Positions 1 to 8,457 of a stretch of DNA of 64,000 nt are shown in pieces. Under the pieces are notes generated by a model, which ran no database searches, was not told the origin of the DNA, and saw only the letters and a program-made list of their open reading frames with translations. The DNA comes from Mesotaenium endlicherianum (Eukaryota > Streptophyta > Zygnematophyceae > Zygnematales > Mesotaeniaceae): assembly GCA_009602735.1 (NCBI GenBank), contig WELA01005894.1, positions 144,328-208,327 on the forward strand, read 5' to 3'. A program made the translations under genes and the position numbers. The stretch's first letter is position 1, and the number at the start of each line of letters is the position of its first letter.

Positions 1-1
1 T

Positions 2-226
2 TTCGGAGGATATGGCAAGCACCCTTCAAATCTGGTACGGTTCATGCAGGGCTTATGGGAAAATGAACAATTGCCCACCGATATCGTGTACACATCGAAG
101 CTATTATTCGCCGTGAAAGATTGTATTGAGAAAAAATATTTCCATAAAAACAGCCGCCTCCTGGTAATCCACAGTGGCGGCCTGCAGGGGAACAATTCAC
201 TACCACCGCATACATTACCTTTTTGA
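2..226 (+). CDS. D-cysteine desulfhydrase / ACC deaminase family enzyme, C-terminal end
   Basis: Only the last 74 codons are inside the window; the frame is open from base 2 to a TGA at 224-226. The motif IHSGGLQGN near the end resembles the C-terminal glycine-rich segment of the fold-type II PLP enzymes that include ACC deaminase and D-cysteine desulfhydrase, and FGGYGKHPSN fits a loop of the same family. These enzymes release ammonia, and H2S in the desulfhydrase case, from small amino acids. The catalytic lysine is outside the window, so the substrate cannot be told. The following gene begins 30 nt downstream with its own promoter-like element. Confidence 0.7.
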   Translation, partial: FGGYGKHPSNLVRFMQGLWENEQLPTDIVYTSKLLFAVKDCIEKKYFHKNSRLLVIHSGGLQGNNSLPPHTLPF

Positions 227-241
227 TAACCCAACAGCTTT

Positions 242-249
242 TATCTTTG
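242..249 (+). promoter_or_regulatory. Bacteroidota -7 element TATCTTTG for the exported protein at 256
   Basis: TATCTTTG matches the TAnnTTTG -7 consensus. It ends 6 nt before the ATG at 256, so transcription would begin at or almost at the start codon. A TTG lies about 16 nt upstream, a little closer than the usual -33 spacing. Confidence 0.5.
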
Positions 250-255
250 TACAAG

Positions 256-1077
256 ATGAAATCACTACGCTTAATTTTTCCGGCCTGGCTGGCTATGTTT
301 GTTGTATGGAACAGTGCACAGGCCCAAACCGCCCTGCCCGGTTTTACCGTTAAAGAACTTACCAAAGGAAAGACCCAGATCAGTTGGATCAACCCTTACC
401 CTTCCTGCATCCAATTGGCAGTGCAGCGGTCTTACGACAGCATCACCAATTTCAGGACCATCTTCTCCTCCCAATCGCCCGAATTGCTCTCCAATGGTTT
501 TGTAGACGCACAGGCAATGCCGGGTTATAAAGTATATTACCGCATTTTTTATGTGCTGAGGGGCGGCCAGTATTTCTTTAGCAATGTGAAAAGAGTGGGC
601 GATAACAGTCCGGATACCCGCGTGCAACCATTACCCAATGCTGCTGCCATGGCAGCCGATGCCATCATACGCATTTACAAACGGGGTGAACTGGCGCTCA
701 AATTACCCTACAAAGACTTCCTGCATTTTCGTGATTCTATCATCAACAGAACCAGCGATTCCCTGTACACCGTTGATGCAGATTCAATCGACTGGCGGCC
801 CTTTGTTGCCAAGGCATTATCCTGGATCCCTTCTCCTTATGTATTCACGAACGACAAAGGTTACCTCACCGTGCGCCTGCCCGATTATAAGCAACACCGT
901 TACCGAATTGTTTTCTTCGAAGAAAACGGACAGGAAATTTTCCAGATCAAAGCAGTGAAAGAAAACGAAGTAGTGCTGGACAAAGCCAGCTTCATACATT
1001 CTGGCTGGTTCCAGTTTGAATTGTATGAAGATGAAAAACTGAAAGAGAAGAATAAATTCTTCCTGGACAAAAACTAG
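256..1077 (+). CDS. Exported protein of unknown function
   Basis: 273 residues, not recognised as a known family. The ATG at 256 is preferred over an in-frame ATG at 223 because it begins a clean signal peptide (MKSLRLIF, hydrophobic core, cleavage near AQA-QT) and the -7 element lies between the two. The mature part, with motifs such as KTQISWINPYP and an aromatic strand-rich middle (YKVYYRIFYVLRGGQYFFS), suggests a beta-sandwich, perhaps fibronectin III-like, followed by a second strand-rich segment near the C-terminus. The role is unknown; a periplasmic or surface location is inferred. Its TAG stop shares the bases CTAG with the stop of lipB on the other strand. Confidence 0.7.
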   Translation: MKSLRLIFPAWLAMFVVWNSAQAQTALPGFTVKELTKGKTQISWINPYPSCIQLAVQRSYDSITNFRTIFSSQSPELLSNGFVDAQAMPGYKVYYRIFYVLRGGQYFFSNVKRVGDNSPDTRVQPLPNAAAMAADAIIRIYKRGELALKLPYKDFLHFRDSIINRTSDSLYTVDADSIDWRPFVAKALSWIPSPYVFTNDKGYLTVRLPDYKQHRYRIVFFEENGQEIFQIKAVKENEVVLDKASFIHSGWFQFELYEDEKLKEKNKFFLDKN

Positions 1078-1781
1078 ACAAGCGAGGCGTTGAATACTTT
1101 TTCAAAATTCTTTCGCACTTCCGTTTTTATTTCATCCATCGGTATTTCGCGGCCCAGTTCTTTTTGCAGGGAGGTCACCTGCTTGTTCTCTATCCCGCAG
1201 GGAACAATGTATTGAAAATAATCCAGGTTGGCATTGACATTGAAAGCAAAGCCGTGCATGGTGATCCACCGGCTGCACTTGATGCCCATGGCGCATATTT
1301 TCCGTTCGCGTCCTTTTACATCAGGCTCTATCCACACGCCGGTTTCACCCGGACTCCGTTCTCCTTTCAACCCATAAGTTGCCATGGTAAGAATGATCAC
1401 TTCTTCGAGACTGCGTAAATACCATCCCAGGTCGGTACGGAATTTTTCCAGGTCCAATATCGGGTAACCCACCAACTGGCCGGGGCCATGGAAAGTGATG
1501 TCCCCTCCCCTGTTGATATGAAAATAATCGATGCCCCTGGCCAAGCGTTCCGCTTCATCGATGAGCACATGCGCTTCTTTTCCGTTTTTGCCCAGGGTAT
1601 ATACGGGCGGATGTTCTACAAACAAAAGATGGTGCAGTGTGGGCCATTCTGTAACGGGCGACAATTCCTGGTTACGGTATTGTGCCTTGACCGTTGTATT
1701 TTCCTGCAATAGCATTTCCTGGTAATCCCACACTTCCTTGTAATTTCTCAGACCCAGGTCCTGAAACTGAACTGTTTGCAT
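1074..1781 (-). CDS. lipB: Octanoyl-[acyl-carrier-protein]:protein octanoyltransferase LipB
   Basis: LipB moves octanoate from acyl-ACP onto lipoyl domains, the first step of endogenous lipoate synthesis in the cytoplasm. The 235-residue product has the family signature RGGDITFHGPGQ at about 91-102, a catalytic lysine near 161 (RKICAMGIK) and a catalytic cysteine near 195 (VPCGI). The start at 1781 (MQTVQFQDLG) was chosen over a longer frame because a TACCTTTG -7 element lies just upstream of it. It is transcribed divergently from the rluD-type gene across 44 bp and converges with the exported-protein gene. Confidence 0.95.
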   Translation of the reverse strand: MQTVQFQDLGLRNYKEVWDYQEMLLQENTTVKAQYRNQELSPVTEWPTLHHLLFVEHPPVYTLGKNGKEAHVLIDEAERLARGIDYFHINRGGDITFHGPGQLVGYPILDLEKFRTDLGWYLRSLEEVIILTMATYGLKGERSPGETGVWIEPDVKGRERKICAMGIKCSRWITMHGFAFNVNANLDYFQYIVPCGIENKQVTSLQKELGREIPMDEIKTEVRKNFEKVFNASLV

Positions 1782-1785
1782 ACAA

Positions 1786-1793
1786 CAAAGGTA
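1786..1793 (-). promoter_or_regulatory. -7 element TACCTTTG of lipB
   Basis: TAnnTTTG on the minus strand, ending 4 nt before the lipB ATG at 1781. The implied transcript has almost no leader. Confidence 0.55.
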
Positions 1794-1813
1794 TGCCATT
1801 GCGCAATTACAAC

Positions 1814-1821
1814 TATTTTTG
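1814..1821 (+). promoter_or_regulatory. -7 element TATTTTTG of the rluD-type gene
   Basis: TAnnTTTG ending 4 nt before the ATG at 1826. With the lipB element it forms a compact divergent promoter pair in the 44-bp gap. Confidence 0.55.
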
Positions 1822-1825
1822 CCGG

Positions 1826-2878
1826 ATGCACGAAGCAAACGATCATTTACCCGAAGAGGGCTCCGAAGAGCTTTATGAACGCAAGACCTTTTCGGTAGAC
1901 AAGGGCCAGGAACCTTTCCGGATAGACAAATGGGTGCAGATGCATATCGAAGGAGCCACCCGTAATAAAGTACAGCGCGGCATTGACGCGGGCTTCCTTA
2001 CCGTGAACGGGAAAGTGGTCAAGAGTAATTACAAAGTGAAGCCGGGCGATGAGATCGTGATGATGAGCCTCATCAATCCCGATCATACTGAACTCAAAGC
2101 CGAGAACATTCCCCTGAACATCGTATATGAAGATGATGCCGTGATGGTGCTCAACAAACCGGCCAACATGGTAGTGCATCCCGGTGTGGGCAATTTCAGT
2201 GGTACTTTGCTCAATGGAGTAGCTTATCACCTCCAACAACAGAACCCCCAGATCGATGAAGAGGCTTTGCCGCGATTCGGATTAGTACATCGCATCGATA
2301 AAAATACCACCGGCCTCATTGTGCTGGCCAAGACCGCAGATGCGGCAGCACATTTGGCCAAACAATTTTTCAATCACACCGTTCAACGCAAATATGTTGC
2401 CCTGGTATGGGGCGATGTACAGGAAGAAGCAGGAACCATCGAAGCGCATATTGCACGCCACAGGCAATACCGTAAAATGTTCGATGCCTATCCCGATGGT
2501 GAAACGGGTAAACATGCCATCACACATTATAAAGTGCTGGAACGCTTCAACTATGTAACACTGGTGGAATGCGTGCTCGAAACAGGAAGGACCCACCAGA
2601 TACGTGTGCACATGAAACATATCGGCCACACGTTATTCAATGACTGGGAATATGGCGGCGATAAAATTTTAAAAGGTACCATCTATACCAAGTACAAACA
2701 GTTTGTAGACAACTGTTTCGCGCTTTGTCCGCGTTGCGCCCTGCACGCACGAACGCTGGGCTTTATCCATCCCGTTACGCAAAAAGAAATGTTCTTCGAA
2801 TCACCACTCCCCGATGACATGGCACAGGTTATTGAAAAATGGCGAAACTATATGCTGCACCGGAAAGAGAATGGATAG
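1826..2878 (+). CDS. rluD: RluA/RluD-family ribosomal RNA pseudouridine synthase
   Basis: Converts uridine to pseudouridine in large-subunit rRNA. The 350-residue protein has an N-terminal S4 RNA-binding domain (about 29-80, FRIDKWVQMHIEGATRNKVQ) and an RluA catalytic domain with HRIDKNTTG at 155-163, where D158 is the catalytic aspartate. The start at 1826 follows the -7 element directly; longer in-frame starts lie inside or upstream of the promoter and overlap lipB. The symbol is by family: RluA, RluC and RluD orthologs cannot be separated by eye, but the S4 domain and length favour RluD. Confidence 0.88.
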   Translation: MHEANDHLPEEGSEELYERKTFSVDKGQEPFRIDKWVQMHIEGATRNKVQRGIDAGFLTVNGKVVKSNYKVKPGDEIVMMSLINPDHTELKAENIPLNIVYEDDAVMVLNKPANMVVHPGVGNFSGTLLNGVAYHLQQQNPQIDEEALPRFGLVHRIDKNTTGLIVLAKTADAAAHLAKQFFNHTVQRKYVALVWGDVQEEAGTIEAHIARHRQYRKMFDAYPDGETGKHAITHYKVLERFNYVTLVECVLETGRTHQIRVHMKHIGHTLFNDWEYGGDKILKGTIYTKYKQFVDNCFALCPRCALHARTLGFIHPVTQKEMFFESPLPDDMAQVIEKWRNYMLHRKENG

Positions 2879-2899
2879 AGCATGATAAATGATTGTAAT

Positions 2900-2907
2900 T
2901 ATCTTTG
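2900..2907 (+). promoter_or_regulatory. -7 element TATCTTTG of bioB
   Basis: TAnnTTTG consensus 24 nt before the bioB ATG, giving a leader of about 18 nt. No clear -33 TTG was seen. Confidence 0.5.
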
Positions 2908-2931
2908 TCAAATCAGACACTATTGAAACTT

Positions 2932-3930
2932 ATGCAAACCGAAATACGTACCAACTGGACCTTAGAAGAAGTTAAGTCGATATACGATACCCCGCTGCTG
3001 GAGCTGGTCTTCAACGCTGCCACGCTGCACAGGAAATACAACGATACGGCAGAAGTGCAGGTTTGCACCCTGCTCAGTATCAAAACCGGTGGCTGCAGTG
3101 AAGACTGCGCTTATTGTCCGCAAGCCGCCCGCTACAATACCGGTGTAAACGTGCAGGCCTTGATGAAAAAAGAGGAAGTGTTGTCTTACGCACAAAAAGC
3201 CAAAGACGCAGGCTCTACGCGTTTCTGTATGGGAGCGGCCTGGCGTGAAGTGAGAGACAACCGCGATTTCGACCGTGTGCTGGAAATGGTGAAGGGCGTG
3301 AATGAAATGGGTATGGAAGTATGTTGCACCCTGGGTATGCTCACCGAAGAGCAAGCAAAAAAACTGGCCGATGCAGGATTGTATGCATACAATCACAACC
3401 TCGATACCAGCAAAGAGCATTACGGAGAGATCATTACCACACGTACTTATGAAGATCGTTTGGAAACACTCGATCATGTGCGCAAGGCGGGTGTAACGGT
3501 TTGTTGCGGCGGTATCATTGGACTGGGAGAAACACATGAAGACCGGATCAATATGCTGCATACATTAGCAACACTGCCCGAACATCCCGAGAGTGTTCCC
3601 ATCAACGCACTCGTTCCTATTGCCGGCACCCCGCTGGAACACAATCACAAAGTAGATGTATGGGATATGGTGCGGATGATCGCTACTGCCCGCGTACTGA
3701 TGCCCGCCACCATGGTGCGCCTGAGTGCAGGCAGAACGGATATGAGTACAGCAGAGCAGGCGCTGTGTTTCATGGCAGGGGCCAATTCTATCTTTGCAGG
3801 CGATAAACTGCTCACAACACCCAATCCTTCTTTTGAAGAAGACAATGCGATGTTCTCTTTACTCGGACTCAAACCCCGCGAAGCATTCAAAGCAGAGAAG
3901 CAATATTTGAGTGAGATGGTCAATGGCTGA
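2932..3930 (+). CDS. bioB: Biotin synthase BioB
   Basis: Radical-SAM enzyme that inserts sulfur into dethiobiotin, the last step of biotin synthesis. 332 residues, with the radical-SAM cysteines C55, C59 and C62 ([11 protein letters not shown]), YNHNLDTS, and the C-terminal segment AGRTDMS typical of BioB. The ATG at 2932 is preferred: an upstream in-frame TTG at 2905 lies inside the -7 element. No other bio genes are adjacent, so this is a stand-alone unit. Confidence 0.96.
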   Translation: MQTEIRTNWTLEEVKSIYDTPLLELVFNAATLHRKYNDTAEVQVCTLLSIKTGGCSEDCAYCPQAARYNTGVNVQALMKKEEVLSYAQKAKDAGSTRFCMGAAWREVRDNRDFDRVLEMVKGVNEMGMEVCCTLGMLTEEQAKKLADAGLYAYNHNLDTSKEHYGEIITTRTYEDRLETLDHVRKAGVTVCCGGIIGLGETHEDRINMLHTLATLPEHPESVPINALVPIAGTPLEHNHKVDVWDMVRMIATARVLMPATMVRLSAGRTDMSTAEQALCFMAGANSIFAGDKLLTTPNPSFEEDNAMFSLLGLKPREAFKAEKQYLSEMVNG

Positions 3931-3975
3931 TGTCATCAATTATTGGTAATTTAGGGGTACACCATCAGCTCTGAT

Positions 3976-4677
3976 ATGCGTTTTTATTTCATTTTGTTGC
4001 TCTTACCGCTGGTGTACCAGCCGGCAGCCGGTCAGTGCAAGACTTATAAGCTGACTTCCAGGGGAGATACCATCAATTGCACCGATCTCAAAGGACTCAA
4101 GCAGGGTAAGTGGAAAATACATGCAGACCCCTTGCGTGGAGAACCCGGTTATGAAGATGAAGGTGGTTTTGTGAACAGCCAGCGCGAAGGTGTGTGGCGC
4201 CGCTTCAATCTTATGGGCGATCTGCTGGCTATTGAAAACTATCGCTGGGGTTACAAGAACGGTGTATGCAGGTATTTTACCATGGCAGGATTGGAACACG
4301 AAGAAAGCTGGCTGGCCGTAAATCCTGCCAAAGCTTATGATACCGTTGATGTACAGGACCTTCAAAATCCAGACGTATATAAGAAGGTGGTAGTAAAAAT
4401 AGAGGGGCACTCCCTCCGGCATGGGATTTGGAGGTATTATTTTCCACCAAGCGGGCAAATATTACGAACCGAAAGATATATGCTGGATCAGCCTTATAGT
4501 CCGGAAATGGATCGAATGAAGGAAGATAGTACAGCTAGTTCCACAGCCAAACCGGCAACCGATTCCCTCAAAAACAACGCTGCCGGAAAAACCAAACCCA
4601 AACCCAAGGAAGTATTGGAATTTGAAAAGAAAAATGCCGGTAAGAAAATAAAGGTCCGCGACGGTCGTACGGGGTAG
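3976..4677 (+). CDS. Exported MORN-repeat-like protein
   Basis: 233 residues with an N-terminal signal peptide (MRFYFILLLLPLVYQPAAG). Repeated units of the type GLKQGKWKIHAD, NSQREGVWRRFN, GYKNGVCRYF and LRHGIWRYYF are the (E/K)G-x-W/Y pattern of MORN or YwqK-like repeats. A lysine-, serine- and alanine-rich tail ends in KKIKVRDGRTG. MORN repeats form beta-hairpin sheets that often act as scaffolds; the partner is unknown. It lies 45 nt after bioB and 87 nt before the sigma factor gene. A function cannot be assigned. Confidence 0.7.
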   Translation: MRFYFILLLLPLVYQPAAGQCKTYKLTSRGDTINCTDLKGLKQGKWKIHADPLRGEPGYEDEGGFVNSQREGVWRRFNLMGDLLAIENYRWGYKNGVCRYFTMAGLEHEESWLAVNPAKAYDTVDVQDLQNPDVYKKVVVKIEGHSLRHGIWRYYFPPSGQILRTERYMLDQPYSPEMDRMKEDSTASSTAKPATDSLKNNAAGKTKPKPKEVLEFEKKNAGKKIKVRDGRTG

Positions 4678-4764
4678 GCAACCTTCCTCCACCTAAATAC
4701 GTACCTGGATTTAAAGTCGTAAATTTAAGAGAGGATATCGCATTAAAGCGTTCGTCATTAGCAA

Positions 4765-5352
4765 TTGGAGCGGAATAATACCACAATAACGGCTCTCATC
4801 AGCGGTTGCTGTAAAAACGACCGCCATTGTCAGCGTGACTTGTATCATGCCATGCATGGGTATGCCATGAAAATTTGCTATCGGTATGTTAATAAACTGG
4901 AAGAGGCGGAAGAGCTCGTCAATGAATCCTTCATCAAGCTTTTCAGGAATATCGGGCAGTTCGACGACGGACGCCAGGCAGATACCGAAGCCTTGCTGAA
5001 AGGATGGTTCAAGAAAATCGTTGTGAACACCTGTATTGATTACTTGCGCAAATCGCACCTGAAACTGGTAAGCCGGGAAACAGTACCCGAGGTTGAATCA
5101 TTTTCCGATATACAGGAAAATGGCCTGGACAGGCTTTCTTACCGCGAAATCATTGAAGCCATTCGCAAACTGACGCCAGTATACCGCACCGTCTTTAATC
5201 TTTTTGTAATTGAAGGGTTGACCCATGAAGAAATAGCCGAACAGCTGGGCATCAGCGTGGGCGCTTCCAAATCCAATCTCTCAAAAGCTAGGCATAACCT
5301 CCGAAAAATCATTATGCAGCAAACCGATTATACAATATATGTACCATCCTGA
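4765..5352 (+). CDS. ECF-type RNA polymerase sigma factor (TTG start)
   Basis: 195 residues with sigma region 2 (about 22-90: EEAEELVNESFIKLF) and sigma region 4 (about 135-185: LTHEEIAEQLGISVGASKSNLSKAR), the two-domain ECF layout. It would direct RNA polymerase to a small regulon. The start must be TTG at 4765: an in-frame TAG lies two codons upstream at 4759 and the first ATG downstream would remove the start of region 2. The 3' end overlaps the next gene by 14 nt, so the two are translationally linked. The partner may control its activity, as anti-sigma factors encoded next to ECF genes usually do. Confidence 0.9.
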   Translation: MERNNTTITALISGCCKNDRHCQRDLYHAMHGYAMKICYRYVNKLEEAEELVNESFIKLFRNIGQFDDGRQADTEALLKGWFKKIVVNTCIDYLRKSHLKLVSRETVPEVESFSDIQENGLDRLSYREIIEAIRKLTPVYRTVFNLFVIEGLTHEEIAEQLGISVGASKSNLSKARHNLRKIIMQQTDYTIYVPS

Positions 5353-6658
5353 TGACGATAATGAGCTGGACCGCCTGAGCAGGGATGCTGCCGAACACGC
5401 AGCATCGCCTGGCAACGCCTCCTGGTCACGAATGGCACAGGAGCTGGACAAAGTCATGCCCGAGGAGAAGAAAAGAAGGCTTGTATTATTATGGTGGCTC
5501 CTGCCCTGTTTATTGGCAACCGGCTTATCGTTTTATTTCTGGAATCAATACCATGAGCGTCCGCAGGCAAAATTAAAATCGCCTGTCGCTTTGCCTGTGC
5601 ATCAAGACAGTGAACCTCCTGTTACCAGTTTACCTGAAAATACCATTCTCAAAACGCATCCGCCTGCACCTGTAACAGAAGAAGCATCTCCGCTATTAGC
5701 TCAACTCAACCATACTTCTATTGATTCAAAAAATACACTCCGTTCTAATGATTCACCCGCATCTTCTTTGTCACAACAGTTAGGCGCTTCTGTTTTACCT
5801 CCTCCTGCTTACGATGAAATCAGAAGCCAGCAGCCTGCTACAAAAGAAGTTGCCGGTAACAACACTCCTATGCATAACGGGCTGGATCATCTGCTGGCAG
5901 CAGGTGTTGGCAATGATACACATCATAAGGATACAACCATTTTGCAACAGCAAAATCATCATCCGGTAGATACATCATTGATTGCTCACCAGGAACCCAA
6001 CACTTCTTCTCTGTATAGCAAATTCAGTATGGGAGTAATAGCGGGTACAGATCTCAGCAACGTGAAATTCAGGTATACCGAGACTCCCGGCTATAATATA
6101 GGATTGATGGCGGGTTATCATTTGAACAAGCACTGGTCATTGCATACCGGGGCTATTTACACGAAGAAGAATTATAAAATGGATGGAGCAGACTTTACGG
6201 CTCCCAAGGGTAGTCCCGCCAGTTACTGGAACCTCACGAATGTAGAAGGAGATTGCTCCATGTGGGATATCCCCCTCCTGGTGCGCTTCCACCCGGGTAA
6301 AAAATCGACCAGCCGTTTTTCTTTCAGCACGGGCCTTTCTTCCTATTTCATGAAAGACGAAAATTACGATTACTATTACCCCGCGCCCACTACAGGAGCG
6401 ATCGTAAAAAAATCGGGGTATTACAATACGGGAAGCTCCTACTGGTTCTCCGTTGTACATCTTTCTGCGGGGTTTGAAAAGCCCATTAGCAAGAAGGTGT
6501 CCATGCAGTTGGAACCTTACATAAAACTGCCACTTGCAGGGCTGGGCGTGGGTAGCATGCGGCTGAACAGCCTGGGATTGAACGTAACGGTGCAATACAG
6601 GAGCAGCAAAGAAGCAAGAATATCCACATCGTCCTCCGCTATGCTCGTTTCACATTAA
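5339..6658 (+). CDS. Membrane-anchored protein with C-terminal outer-membrane beta-barrel-like domain; candidate sigma regulator
   Basis: 439 residues in three parts: an acidic N-terminus of about 45 residues with no signal peptide (MYHPDDDNELDRL); one hydrophobic segment at about 48-68 (LVLLWWLLPCLLATGLSFYF) preceded by KKRR, consistent with cytoplasm-in topology; a long Ser/Pro/Gln-rich linker; then from about 225 an antiparallel strand-rich domain (GYHLNKHWSLHTGAIYT) resembling the PF13568 beta-barrel family. It overlaps the sigma gene, so the short cytoplasmic N-terminus is a plausible sigma-binding region (inference). A normal barrel protein would carry a signal peptide; this one seems tethered to the inner membrane. 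Confidence 0.7.
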   Translation: MYHPDDDNELDRLSRDAAEHAASPGNASWSRMAQELDKVMPEEKKRRLVLLWWLLPCLLATGLSFYFWNQYHERPQAKLKSPVALPVHQDSEPPVTSLPENTILKTHPPAPVTEEASPLLAQLNHTSIDSKNTLRSNDSPASSLSQQLGASVLPPPAYDEIRSQQPATKEVAGNNTPMHNGLDHLLAAGVGNDTHHKDTTILQQQNHHPVDTSLIAHQEPNTSSLYSKFSMGVIAGTDLSNVKFRYTETPGYNIGLMAGYHLNKHWSLHTGAIYTKKNYKMDGADFTAPKGSPASYWNLTNVEGDCSMWDIPLLVRFHPGKKSTSRFSFSTGLSSYFMKDENYDYYYPAPTTGAIVKKSGYYNTGSSYWFSVVHLSAGFEKPISKKVSMQLEPYIKLPLAGLGVGSMRLNSLGLNVTVQYRSSKEARISTSSSAMLVSH

Positions 6659-6698
6659 CGAATGGTTATCTTTACCGCGAATTAATCTGTTCATTGTT

Positions 6699-7673
6699 AT
6701 GCTTAAAGTTGGTGTTTTCGGTGTAGGCCACCTGGGAAAATTTCACCTGAATAACTGGAAAGAAATTGAAGGTATCAAGCTGGTAGGCTTTTTCGACCCG
6801 AACAATGAAAACGCCAAAGCCGTGGCAGAGCAGTACGGCCTGAAACGTTTCATGGATGAGGAAAAACTCATCGACTCCTGCGATATCATTGATGTGATCA
6901 CCCCTACCGATCACCATTTCAGTGTCTGCATGCAGGCCATCCGCAAGGGCAAACACGTGTTTGTGGAGAAACCCCTTGCCCATACCATACCGGAAGGGCG
7001 CGATCTCGTAAATATGGTCCGTGAAGCCAATGTAAAAATGCAGGTGGGACATGTGGAGCGTTTCAACCCTGCTTTTCTCGCCATCAAGGACATGAACCTG
7101 AACCCCATGTTCATTGAAGTGCATCGCCTGGCACAGTTCAATCCCAGGGGAACCGAAGTAAGCGTGATCCTGGACCTGATGATACATGATATCGACATTA
7201 TCCTCAACCTGGTGAAGAGTGATGTCAAACATCTTTCGGCAAGTGGTGTGGCGGTGATGACCGAGACACCCGATATTGCCAACGTACGCATCGAGTTCAA
7301 CAACGGCTGCGTTGCCAATTTAACCAGCAGTCGCATCAGCATGAAGAAAATGCGCAAAATGCGCCTCTTTCAGAAAGATGCTTATATCGGTATCGATTTC
7401 CTGGAGAAGAAAACAGAGATCATCAAACTCAAGCAACCCGAGGACAAGAACGTTTTTTCTTTCGATATTGAAACACAGCATGGCAAGAAAACCCTGGCTA
7501 TTGCCAACCCGTCAATTGATACCGTGAATTCCATCAAACTGGAACTCGAATCTTTCGTGGATTCCATTGTAAACAACAAGCCCGTAGTGGTTAGTGAGAT
7601 CGATGGGTTCCTGGCTATGGAAGTGGCGCATCAGATACTGGAGAAGATTAGCAGTACCAGCATATTAGTTTAA
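6699..7673 (+). CDS. Gfo/Idh/MocA-family NAD(P)-dependent oxidoreductase
   Basis: 324 residues: N-terminal Rossmann fold with GVFGVGHLGKFH (5-16) and the family's EKPLA (90-94), then the C-terminal alpha/beta domain with GHVERFNPA and MIHDIDIIL. Family members oxidise or reduce sugars, inositols and related compounds. Neighbours do not reveal the substrate; in some Bacteroidota similar proteins lie near lipid A genes, and ispD and rfaE1 follow on the opposite strand, so a cell-envelope sugar is possible but unproven. The ATG at 6699 is 40 nt after the preceding stop. Confidence 0.85.
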   Translation: MLKVGVFGVGHLGKFHLNNWKEIEGIKLVGFFDPNNENAKAVAEQYGLKRFMDEEKLIDSCDIIDVITPTDHHFSVCMQAIRKGKHVFVEKPLAHTIPEGRDLVNMVREANVKMQVGHVERFNPAFLAIKDMNLNPMFIEVHRLAQFNPRGTEVSVILDLMIHDIDIILNLVKSDVKHLSASGVAVMTETPDIANVRIEFNNGCVANLTSSRISMKKMRKMRLFQKDAYIGIDFLEKKTEIIKLKQPEDKNVFSFDIETQHGKKTLAIANPSIDTVNSIKLELESFVDSIVNNKPVVVSEIDGFLAMEVAHQILEKISSTSILV

Positions 7674-7680
7674 CTGCTAC

Positions 7681-7759
7681 CGTCATCCCGAGCGAGCGAA
7701 GCGAGTCGAGGGAGCTGCTGAAGACTTCATGAGATCCCTCGGCTGCGCTCGGGATGACG
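7681..7759. repeat. REP-like palindromic repeat, copy 1
   Basis: Outer arms of 14 bp (7681-7694 CGTCATCCCGAGCG and 7746-7759, its exact reverse complement) with a second inner pair GAGGGA/TCCCTC. The same element recurs at 27857-27935 and 63924-64000. Here it fills the gap between two convergent genes, where it could act as a bidirectional transcription stop. Confidence 0.85.
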
Positions 7760-7765
7760 TTGCAA

Positions 7766-8455
7766 TTATATTCGGGATGATGGCAGCATTAAATCAGAAA
7801 TAATCTTTTCCGCTATCAGCAAATCCACCGGCCTTGTAATTTTAATATTACTGTGTTCACCCTCCACGAGATGAACAGTTTTACCACTGGCTTCCACTAC
7901 AGTGGCTTCATCGGTAAACACTTCGTTGTATGGGGTGTTGAATGCGGGAAGTAATACTTCACTTAAGAATGTCTGCGGGGTTTGCACAATGCGTACCTTA
8001 TTACGGTCCACTACTTTGCTCGATGCACCCTCTGCTATCCGGATACTATCTGTTGCGGCTACAGCTGGTATAGCTGAACCATGCGCCAGCGCCGCTTCGT
8101 AGCAGCGATGGATCAATGCTTTGCTCACCAAACACCGCACACCATCGTGCACAAACACAACAGCAGGTTCCTGTATTTTTTTCAATCCATTTTGTACTGA
8201 ATGAAAACGGGTGGAGCCGCCGTGTACAATGGTTGTTCTTGCACTTGCCTGCAAATCGGCAATAATCTTTTCCCCTGCCTGTTGATGTTCTCCCGGCACC
8301 ACCAGGATAATTTGCATATCGGGATAAGACTCCAAAAAGGTATGGATCGTATGCCACAATACCGGTTTGTTTTTTAGCAGCAGGAACTGCTTGGGCACTT
8401 CAGTGCCCATTCGCTGGCCATTGCCTCCGGCTACTATCACTGCATATTTCTTCAT
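7766..8455 (-). CDS. ispD: 2-C-methyl-D-erythritol 4-phosphate cytidylyltransferase IspD
   Basis: Third enzyme of the MEP isoprenoid pathway; couples MEP to CTP. 229 residues with the nucleotide-binding loop AGGNGQRMG (9-17) followed by PKQF, VHDGVRCLV, and TDEATVVEA near the C-terminus, all diagnostic. The start at 8455 (MKKYAVIV) lies 2 nt after the rfaE1 stop; a longer frame would extend into rfaE1. The two genes are probably one transcript. Confidence 0.93.
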   Translation of the reverse strand: MKKYAVIVAGGNGQRMGTEVPKQFLLLKNKPVLWHTIHTFLESYPDMQIILVVPGEHQQAGEKIIADLQASARTTIVHGGSTRFHSVQNGLKKIQEPAVVFVHDGVRCLVSKALIHRCYEAALAHGSAIPAVAATDSIRIAEGASSKVVDRNKVRIVQTPQTFLSEVLLPAFNTPYNEVFTDEATVVEASGKTVHLVEGEHSNIKITRPVDLLIAEKIISDLMLPSSRI

Positions 8456-8457
8456 AT

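Noticed and set aside
2905-2931. Upstream TTG start for bioB
   Set aside because: The TTG is the end of the TATCTTTG promoter element; the ATG at 2932 is sufficient.
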